Under the pieces are notes generated by a model. The model was not told the origin of the DNA. It worked only from the letters and a program-made list of their open reading frames with translations, and did no database searches. A program made the position numbers and the translations under genes. DNA of 10,900 bases, taken from positions 1 through 10,900 of the forward strand of contig SKMT01000360.1 in assembly GCA_007120915.1 (NCBI GenBank), in the 5' to 3' direction. The DNA is from Myxococcales bacterium (GTDB lineage: Bacteria > Myxococcota_A > Bradymonadia > Bradymonadales > Bradymonadaceae). Every line of letters starts with the position of its first letter. Position 1 is the stretch's first letter. This document shows positions 1-6,211 of this stretch, piece by piece.

Positions 1-1602
1 AGCGACGATGTGGTAGTCGTTGCGTTTGAGCGTGGTGGCGACGTCGTCTTCCAGGATCTCGACCTGTTCGCGTTCAATCTGGGCCCAGGACCCGTCGGTG
101 CCGATCACGCCGATGGGGGCGAGCCCGTGGCGCACGCAGGTGTCGAATTCGGCGAGACTGAACGCCGAGGAACCGTCACCCCAGATCAGCCAGACTTCGC
201 TGTCGGGGCGTGCCATGGCGGCTCCGGTGGCAAACCCGCCGCCGACGCCCAGGGTGCCGAACACCCCCGGGTCGAGCCAGGACAGCGGGCCGCGGGGCCG
301 GAGAATGTAGGCGCCGGTGGCCACGAAGTCGCCGCCGTCGACGACGAGCACGCTGTCGTCGGCCATCTTCTCTTCGATGCGCTCGAACAAACGGATCGGA
401 TTGACCGCTTCGACATCCTGCTGGCCCGTTTCGGCGATGTTGGCGTCGCGCTTTTCTTCGCGCTCGCTGAGCTTGTCGAACCAACGGGGGCGCTTGGGGG
501 CGGGGGGCAGTCGGTAGGACAGCTCGCGCAGAAATTCGCCGGGGTGAAGAAGAAGGGGGACATCGGGGCTGCGGTTGAGCATCAGATCGTCTTCGCTGAG
601 GTTGGCGGCGACGACCTGGGTGTCGCTGCCGAAACATTGGCCGTATTTGAGCCGGAAGTCGAAGGGGAAGCCGGCGATAATCGCCAGGTCCGCGCCTCGC
701 AGTGCTTTGGAGCGGCGGTGGCGAAACTGCAGGTCACTGTAACGGCCGAGAAGCCCGCGTGCTCCTCCGGCCAGGAAGGTGGGTACACCGATTTTTTCGA
801 CGGCCTGGGCGAGACTCTTCGCTTCGCCGGGGGTGTAGTTGACCAGCGCCTGGGAGCCGATGACCAGGGCAGGGCGCTTGGCATCGTTGAGCCGGTCGGC
901 GACGTCCTCGATGACACCGGTCCACTCGTCGACGCCGGGGGCGTCGGTGGAGGGGCCGTTGTAGCGCAATGGATTCGCCGGGAGTCGGAACTGCTTGGTC
1001 AGATGGGCTTTCAGGTACAACTTGAGGGCCCGGGCGCCGAGCCCGTCGGCATCTTCGACGCCGCTTTCGGTCATGAACCAGTCGTAGACCAGCTCTTCGG
1101 GGTACAAAAGATCCACTGGCACCTCGAGAAACACGGGCCCCGGGGTGCCGGAGGTGGCGACTTCGAGGGCGTGGCGTACCGCCGGCTGCAGCTCCTTGTA
1201 GCGCGACAGCGAGGCGGACCACTTTGTCATCGACTTCATCAGGCTCATCTGGTCGATGTCCTGCAGTGCGCCGCGGCCTTCGAGCACGGTGGGGGCGGCC
1301 CCGCCGAAGAGCACAACCGGAGATTGAGCGAGTTGAGCGTTCTTGATGGCCGTGGTGGTGTTGGTGACGCCCGGGCCGGCGGTCACGGCGGCGATGCCCG
1401 GTTTTCCGGTCAGCCGTGCGGTGGCGTCGGCGGCGAACACGGCGCTGACTTCATCGCGCACATCGACGATGTGGATGCCGCGCGACTTCGCACCGGTCAG
1501 GATCGGTGAGATGTGCCCGCCGCAGAGTGTGTACATCTGTTCGATTCCGTGCTCGGCGAGTACTTCGGCGATCAGATCTCCTCCGTGTGGCTGGGTCATC
1601 AT
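1..1602 (-). CDS. ThDP-dependent enzyme, ILVBL / acetolactate synthase-like type (partial, C-terminus outside window)
   Basis: The 534 visible residues follow, block by block, the vertebrate ILVBL protein (acetolactate-synthase-like, also called 2-hydroxyacyl-CoA lyase 2). Matching blocks include GGHISP (29-34), DEVSAVFAADA (50-60), AAVTAGPGVTNT (71-82), SGTPGPVFLEVPVD (151-164), GARGLLGR (280-287), VVDGGDF (420-426) and DPGVFGTLGVG (444-454). Glu51 is the expected catalytic Glu that activates the thiamine ring. The diphosphate/Mg motif starts at GDG 475-477 and ends in GTDGSW (501-506). An Asp stands where most ThDP enzymes have the second Asn, as in ILVBL. The order is N-terminal Pyr domain, central domain, then PP domain; roughly 40-50 residues are lost at the window edge. 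There is no N-terminal membrane anchor, unlike the animal protein. Two adjacent ATGs (1602, 1599) follow AGAAAGGA, and the second has the better spacing. The reaction is probably cleavage or ligation of 2-hydroxyacyl or 2-oxo acid substrates in the cytoplasm, but the substrate cannot be read from sequence. An ordinary IlvB is less likely because ILVBL-specific blocks match throughout. Confidence 0.88.
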   Translation of the reverse strand, partial: MMTQPHGGDLIAEVLAEHGIEQMYTLCGGHISPILTGAKSRGIHIVDVRDEVSAVFAADATARLTGKPGIAAVTAGPGVTNTTTAIKNAQLAQSPVVLFGGAAPTVLEGRGALQDIDQMSLMKSMTKWSASLSRYKELQPAVRHALEVATSGTPGPVFLEVPVDLLYPEELVYDWFMTESGVEDADGLGARALKLYLKAHLTKQFRLPANPLRYNGPSTDAPGVDEWTGVIEDVADRLNDAKRPALVIGSQALVNYTPGEAKSLAQAVEKIGVPTFLAGGARGLLGRYSDLQFRHRRSKALRGADLAIIAGFPFDFRLKYGQCFGSDTQVVAANLSEDDLMLNRSPDVPLLLHPGEFLRELSYRLPPAPKRPRWFDKLSEREEKRDANIAETGQQDVEAVNPIRLFERIEEKMADDSVLVVDGGDFVATGAYILRPRGPLSWLDPGVFGTLGVGGGFATGAAMARPDSEVWLIWGDGSSAFSLAEFDTCVRHGLAPIGVIGTDGSWAQIEREQVEILEDDVATTLKRNDYHIVA

Positions 1603-1649
1603 ACATCCTTTCTTGTGGTGGATTCGTTCAGTGAATTAGACGAAGGTCA

Positions 1650-2345
1650 TCAGTTGTAGTCGAGCAGATCGCCGAAGTGTTCGGCGTATTTCCACTGGAA
1701 CCGCCCGCGCAACAGAAAGAAGGCGCGGTTGTACGACTGCACCGCGTCGATCAGCCCCCGGATGTCGTAGCGGTCGAACTGGCGGCGCAGCCCGGCGCGT
1801 TCGCTGAGAATGAAAGCGCCGTCGCCGTGGGTCAGCCCGATCTCGTCGCGAAACGCCAGAAACGGGTCGTAGGCGTAGGTTACGCCGTGGTCGGCGGCCC
1901 AGTCGCGGGTGGGGCCGGTCTCCCAGCTTCCGGCAGCTTCCCAGATGATGGGCCGGGAGAACTGGTCGCCCAAATTCTGAGCGAACATCTCCAGGGCCTG
2001 ACGGGATGATTCCCCGGGGGCGAAGGCGACCGGGGTCTTGATCAGAACAGCCCGCGCGGCGAGGCCATGGGCATCGTCGAGGGTCTTCTCCCAGCCGTCG
2101 ACAAGCTGTGAGGGGGGCTCGTCGGCGCCGGAAGATGCCGCCTGCACCAATCCCTCGGATACCCGTGGGTCGGCGTGAAGCACGAAGGCAAACCCCTTCG
2201 GGGATTCGACGCGCCACTTGTTGAGGGTCTCTTTTTTGGGAGGATTGTCGAACCGCCGCAGGTCCAACTCGATGGCGTTGCACAGTTCAAAATACTGCTG
2301 CCAGTGGCGCGGGATTTCGTCGCAGCCAAAGTAAATTTTGGTCAT
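1650..2345 (-). CDS. DUF72 (YecE-like) family protein, short divergent member
   Basis: A 231-residue protein opens with IYFGCDEIPRHWQQYFELCN (4-23), followed by AIELDLRRFDNPP (24-36), LNKWRVESPKGFAFVLHADP (41-60) and a later RPIIWEAAGSW (131-141). These recall the DUF72 barrel: a GxSGW-like N-terminus, a strand ending in an acidic residue, and a W...P..F.F..K segment. The last 60 residues do not show the usual C-terminal DUF72 signature. The family's function is unknown, and this member is somewhat short and divergent. I chose the ATG at 2345 because the family motif starts within a few residues of it and AGG lies about 9 nt upstream. An in-frame ATG at 2366 adds seven unremarkable residues and cannot be excluded. 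No signal peptide is visible, so it should be cytoplasmic. It lies 78 nt after the large gene upstream and 47 nt before the ILVBL-type gene, all on the same strand, so co-transcription is possible. Confidence 0.7.
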   Translation of the reverse strand: MTKIYFGCDEIPRHWQQYFELCNAIELDLRRFDNPPKKETLNKWRVESPKGFAFVLHADPRVSEGLVQAASSGADEPPSQLVDGWEKTLDDAHGLAARAVLIKTPVAFAPGESSRQALEMFAQNLGDQFSRPIIWEAAGSWETGPTRDWAADHGVTYAYDPFLAFRDEIGLTHGDGAFILSERAGLRRQFDRYDIRGLIDAVQSYNRAFFLLRGRFQWKYAEHFGDLLDYN

Positions 2346-2353
2346 GGTAGTGT

Positions 2354-2390
2354 GCCTGTGTTGCATGATGCCGGTGGCACAACAGCAGGC
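2354..2390. repeat. Imperfect palindrome / structured element between two minus-strand genes
   Basis: The arms GCCTG+TGTTG (2354-2363) pair with CAACA+CAGGC (2380-2390) across a one-base bulge at 2385. An inner TGCC/GGCA hairpin sits at 2369-2379. No T-run follows on either strand, so it is not an intrinsic terminator. It lies 8 nt upstream of the chosen start of the DUF72 gene and could affect translation or transcript ends. It may also be chance. Confidence 0.4.
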
Positions 2391-2423
2391 TGAAGCGCGG
2401 ATGGGGCAGCGGACAACAGGAGG

Positions 2424-5400
2424 TCATTCAAACAGAAGTACGTCCTCTTCTCCGTGGCGGGCGACGAGCTCGTCGATACGATCGAGCATGTCGCCGCGCT
2501 GGTCCCACAACACGCTGAGCCGGCGTTGCTCACCGGCGCGTTGTTCGGGAAACAGCACCTCGAAGGTGATGTCCCGATCGAGAGCGCGAACAGTGGCGAC
2601 CGTACTGCGACTGAAACGAGTCGTCCACTCGAATCGTTCTCTCACCCGCCGGGAGGCGCGAGGTTGAAACGCCTCACCGTTGTGCCGAGAGACGATGCCG
2701 CCGTCGTAGAAGTGATTGTTGCGCCCGTAGTCGGCGGTGCGCGTGGCGAAGCGCTCCCAGTTGTTGGTCAGATAATCGAACATCAGGAGGCTGGACACAG
2801 AGCGGGCCAGTGAGGTGGTGGCGATATCGTCGGTGACGGCGGTGAGTTCATCGAAGAAGCGCCCATCATCAAGGCCCTGAATCGGCTCCAGGGCCTCCGC
2901 GGCGCTCTGATCGATAAGATCGGTGGGACCACCGGCGGTGAGCCAGTCGCGCCACAGCGGACGGTATTCGATGGGAAACGGCACCGGCGTTGCCTCGGGG
3001 AGCTGTTCGAGGCTTCCGCGCACGGCGTCTGCGGTCTGCCCATCATCCAGTTCGATGGATTCGAAGTCGGCGGCGGCGAGCAGCTCATCGAGCCCGTCGG
3101 TGTCACCGTCGAGCTGTTCGAGGGTGTCGCGGGTGACGATGGACGGTTCGGTTTCGAGTACGCCGAAGTGGCAGGCGACCAGTTCGCAGAATCGCCAGGC
3201 CGCCACTTCGGCTCGCCATGCATTGCCGGTGCCATCGGTCTGGGGTTTGAACAGAAGGGGGGCGCCGCCGTCGTCGGGCTGAAGGATGACGCCACGGTGA
3301 TCGGCGACATCGTAGATACCACCGGCTGTGTAGCCGGCAGGGTCGGCGATCTCGGTGTACTGGTAGCTGAACAACGCTTCGTCGTCTTCGACAGCGGAGC
3401 GATGTGCGTCGAGAAATTCATCTTGCTGTTCTGGATGCTCGGTTATCCCGGCGATCGCTGCTCGTCGAGCCGTGGAGAACTCCCCGGCGTCGTGGGCAGT
3501 GTGGGCCAGGGTCACCAGAAAGTCGTGGTCGACACGGCCCTTGTGGAACTGGCCGACCATCACATCGAGTGCCCGCGAGGTCTGACCTTCGTCGAGGTAG
3601 CGGTCGATCCATTTGTCGTCCTCAATCCCCGAAATGTCGGGGATCGAAGCGGTGACGATGGCGCTGGCCTCGCCGATGGCTTCGGTAAGCTCTTGCTCAA
3701 CATCCGGTTGTTCGACTGGCTCGGGCTGCTCGACGGGCTCTTCGTCGAAGGGAGTCCAGCCGACAGTGTCTTCCAGAAGTTCCTGGCCAGGAGCAGAGAA
3801 CATCAGCGCACCAGTCGTGCCAACCACGACCAGCGCCACAACCAGCCCCGCTACCACGGGGGTGCTGCGCCCGGACTTTTCGGGGCGGGTCGCCGGTGCT
3901 GGTTCCGGGGGCTGATCGACGTCTGGCTCGTCGTCCGGCGGAGAGGGCTCCGAGTCTGGTGGTTGAGGCTGCTGCGGGGCCGGTGCCGATTGCTCGGGGG
4001 GAGCAGGTTCGCCCGGTTCGTCGAGTGCAGGCTGTTGGGGCTGTGCGCCGGGATCATCAGCGAGTTGCGGTTCTGTCGATGCCTCGTCTTCGTCAGATTG
4101 CTCCGGCTGTTCGCCGAGCTCCGACGGTGGCTTCGGTTCGGGGTCGGGCTCGGATTGTTTCTTCAGTTGTTCGTCGGGCTCCGGCGGTAGTTCGGGTTCG
4201 GAGTCTTCCTCCAGTTGTTCGTCGGGCTCCGGCGGTGGTTCGGGTTCGGGTTGTTGGTCGGGCTCGAGCTGTTTCTCGGGCTCCGGCGGTGGTTCCGCGT
4301 CGGCTTTTTTGGCTGGGACGGATTCGGGTTCGTCCGGAGATTCCGGGCGGGCTTTGGAGCCGAGTTTCGAGAGTACTTCATGGGCTTCGGCGGCCATCTT
4401 GCGGCGAAGATCACCGAACACGGGGTGTTCGGAGATAGGCATCCAGTCGCCACCGGCTTCTGCGATCTTTTCGGCGCCGAGCAGCACACCGGCCTTGATC
4501 AGCTTGATGAGCCCTTGCTTGTCGACCGGTTCGTAGACCACGCCCTCGATTTTGAGGCGAAAGTCGCCGTGGCCCAGCACTTCCTGGATCTCGGCGGTGG
4601 GCAGACGGATATAGCCGCTGCCACGGTGTTCGCTGGCCGCCCCGATTTCGGCGGCCTCATCACCGCGACGCTTCTTCTTGAGCCGGGCAAGCATGGATGT
4701 GGAGGTACGCTTGCCGGTGTCACGCGACACCTCGCCAATTTCAGCCCCGCTGCCCTCGGGGGTAGCATCCTCGGACTCGATGGTATCAAACAGCCCGGAG
4801 TGGTCCGTGCTGGAGTCCTCGGTGGGACCATCCGGTGGTTTGGCAGTGTTGTCCGCTTTGTCGGAATCGGTGGTCGACGGGGGAGCGGGCAGCTTCTTTT
4901 CGATCGACTCGCCGGCCGAAGAGCTTGACCTGTCGACGATGTCGGCGAGTTCGCCCTCGCTGATCTCGACTTCGCCGGCCAGCTCAGCCCCGTCCATCTC
5001 CATGTCCCGCGTGCTCGGAGGCCCGCTGCTTCTGGACTTTAGCTTTTCGCGCAGCTTGTCGGTGTTCGGCCCCCGCCTCTCTCTGACTTTCTTGAACAGA
5101 CTCGAAAGCGAGGAGTTATCATCGGAGTCATCTGTATTCTCTTCGTCTTGGAGGCGACTCTTTTTCTTGAGTTTGTCCAGTGAAGAGGCGCGAGTCGTCT
5201 TCTCGTGGCTGCTTCTGGAGAAAGGCTTAGGTTTCGGTTTGGATGGCGACGATTTGCTGTGGCCAAGCGGTTTCTCGACGGTCTTCGTTTCGATACGACC
5301 CAGCACACCGTCGGCGGGGTTGTCGTCGCTTCTATCGTCTCTGTTGCCCTTTGCTTCGTCTCCCCTGGTCTGTGCGACCATTTCTTTGGAGACCTGTTCA

Positions 5401-5975
5401 TTCTCGGAGGTGTCACGCAACGATGAGGCAGCGGACTCGTGTTCGCCGTTGTCGATATCGTCGTCTTCGCCTTCGCTGTCGGCAGCGACCTCGCGCAGCG
5501 TCTCCTCATCGATGGATGCGGTCTTGTCGCGCTCGCGGGATTGGGCAAAGGGATTGGTGTTGTCACGGCCGACCCCGGGAAGCCCGGCGATCGTCTGCTT
5601 GGGGCTGGAGCTGCTGCCATCATCAGGGGACAGCTCATCGGCCATCTTCTCCAGTTGGTCGACGGCCTCTTGTTCGTCCTCTGAGAGAGAAGCGGTATCG
5701 TCATTGAGTTGATCGCCGCTGGAGCTGTCCTGGGGGACGACGCCGAATCCGGGGGCCGAAGCAGATTGTTTGGCGTCGGAACCATCGGCACTGTGGCCCT
5801 GGCTTTTCTGCTCGCCAGCAGCGACGACCTTGCCATCTTCGACGGGGATCTCCTCGTAGCACCTGGGGCAGGGTACGTTCCCGGAGGGCAGTCGGTTTTT
5901 CCTGGGGGTGAGCCGAAAACGGCGTCCACAACCCGGGCACTGAATCACAACGGCGTCGGGAGTCTCTTCTCCCAT
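2424..5975 (-). CDS. Large single-pass membrane protein: zinc ribbon, GYF-like domain, disordered linker, C-terminal atypical-kinase-like domain
   Basis: I do not recognise this 1183-residue protein by name. Residues 13-39 are an MJ0042-like zinc ribbon (CPGC 13-16, CPRC 36-39). Residues 50-450 are acidic, Ser-rich and probably disordered, with four short basic motifs. Residues 454-527 resemble a GYF-like domain (LIKLIKAGVLLGAEKI, then GGDWMPISEHPVFGDL). Residues 545-700 are Pro/Glu-rich. One membrane helix spans 706-727, preceded by Arg/Lys (RPEKSGRS) and followed by acidic residues, so the N-terminus should be cytoplasmic and the C-terminus outside. The C-terminal domain (about 870-1183) carries LLFKPQ (Lys910), RAEVAAWRFCEL (Glu923), LMFDYLTNNWER (1065-1075), VSRHNGEAF (1095-1103) and FSRSTVATVRAL (1121-1132). 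This order matches Fam20/HipA-like kinases, but the metal-binding acidic residues are changed. ATG 5975 is preferred: GAGAG lies 7 nt upstream and the zinc ribbon starts soon after. A GTG at 6074 would add 33 residues of atypical composition. Confidence 0.85.
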   Translation of the reverse strand: MGEETPDAVVIQCPGCGRRFRLTPRKNRLPSGNVPCPRCYEEIPVEDGKVVAAGEQKSQGHSADGSDAKQSASAPGFGVVPQDSSSGDQLNDDTASLSEDEQEAVDQLEKMADELSPDDGSSSSPKQTIAGLPGVGRDNTNPFAQSRERDKTASIDEETLREVAADSEGEDDDIDNGEHESAASSLRDTSENEQVSKEMVAQTRGDEAKGNRDDRSDDNPADGVLGRIETKTVEKPLGHSKSSPSKPKPKPFSRSSHEKTTRASSLDKLKKKSRLQDEENTDDSDDNSSLSSLFKKVRERRGPNTDKLREKLKSRSSGPPSTRDMEMDGAELAGEVEISEGELADIVDRSSSSAGESIEKKLPAPPSTTDSDKADNTAKPPDGPTEDSSTDHSGLFDTIESEDATPEGSGAEIGEVSRDTGKRTSTSMLARLKKKRRGDEAAEIGAASEHRGSGYIRLPTAEIQEVLGHGDFRLKIEGVVYEPVDKQGLIKLIKAGVLLGAEKIAEAGGDWMPISEHPVFGDLRRKMAAEAHEVLSKLGSKARPESPDEPESVPAKKADAEPPPEPEKQLEPDQQPEPEPPPEPDEQLEEDSEPELPPEPDEQLKKQSEPDPEPKPPSELGEQPEQSDEDEASTEPQLADDPGAQPQQPALDEPGEPAPPEQSAPAPQQPQPPDSEPSPPDDEPDVDQPPEPAPATRPEKSGRSTPVVAGLVVALVVVGTTGALMFSAPGQELLEDTVGWTPFDEEPVEQPEPVEQPDVEQELTEAIGEASAIVTASIPDISGIEDDKWIDRYLDEGQTSRALDVMVGQFHKGRVDHDFLVTLAHTAHDAGEFSTARRAAIAGITEHPEQQDEFLDAHRSAVEDDEALFSYQYTEIADPAGYTAGGIYDVADHRGVILQPDDGGAPLLFKPQTDGTGNAWRAEVAAWRFCELVACHFGVLETEPSIVTRDTLEQLDGDTDGLDELLAAADFESIELDDGQTADAVRGSLEQLPEATPVPFPIEYRPLWRDWLTAGGPTDLIDQSAAEALEPIQGLDDGRFFDELTAVTDDIATTSLARSVSSLLMFDYLTNNWERFATRTADYGRNNHFYDGGIVSRHNGEAFQPRASRRVRERFEWTTRFSRSTVATVRALDRDITFEVLFPEQRAGEQRRLSVLWDQRGDMLDRIDELVARHGEEDVLLFE
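4105..4310 (-). repeat. Imperfect in-gene repeats coding Pro/Glu-rich segment
   Basis: On the plus strand the core GGGCTCCGGCGG recurs at 4176, 4224 and 4278, with a diverged copy at 4116. Spacings are 60, 48 and 54 nt, all multiples of three. The two central copies match over about 39 nt with one difference. They encode repeats such as PEPPPEPDEQLE and PELPPEPDEQLK in residues 561-625 of the large membrane protein. The segment is probably an extended spacer that can change length by slippage or recombination without breaking the frame. Confidence 0.75.
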
Positions 5976-6071
5976 GGAGGTACTCTCATTCGTGGGTGAA
6001 GTTGCGTTCTCCTTTCCGGACCGTTGGCAAAGCTTCTGTCGTCGATGACAGCGAACATGTGCCAACCGGGG

Positions 6072-6089
6072 CACTCCCGCCAGGGAGTG
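6072..6089 (-). promoter_or_regulatory. Leader hairpin upstream of the large membrane-protein gene
   Basis: Perfect 7-bp arms CACTCCC (6072-6078) and GGGAGTG (6083-6089) flank a 4-nt loop. No T-tract follows on either strand, so it is not a standard terminator. If the promoter at 6135-6163 is used, the hairpin lies about 40 nt into the leader. An unused AAGGAG sequence is found further downstream in the same leader (around 6010). A regulatory role is inference only. Confidence 0.4.
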
Positions 6090-6134
6090 GGCGTGCGGTA
6101 CTGAACTCAGAAAGGAGAACTCGACTCGAGGCCC

Positions 6135-6163
6135 ACTTTACACCAAGGCACAGGTGCGCTCAA
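6135..6163 (-). promoter_or_regulatory. Putative sigma-70-type promoter for the large membrane-protein gene
   Basis: Read on the minus strand, TTGAGC (6163-6158) is followed after exactly 17 nt by TAAAGT (6140-6135), giving four of six matches to each consensus hexamer. The predicted start near 6128 leaves a leader of about 150 nt before the ATG at 5975. It sits in the 236-nt gap after the VWA/amidotransferase-like gene, where no intrinsic terminator is visible, so read-through from the upstream operon is also possible. Confidence 0.5.
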
Positions 6164-6211
6164 TAAAATCGTGGCGTAGTGTCGAAGATCGCAGTGGGGT
6201 TGACGAGACGG

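Noticed and set aside
10..1509. 499-codon open frame on the plus strand
   Set aside because: It is antisense to the ILVBL-type gene, whose translation matches a known family throughout. The plus-strand product is Gly/Ala/Asp-rich without domains, as expected for a GC-rich shadow.
6072..6089. Hairpin considered as a terminator of the VWA/amidotransferase-like operon
   Set aside because: No T-run follows on the minus strand, and it lies downstream of the predicted promoter of the next gene.
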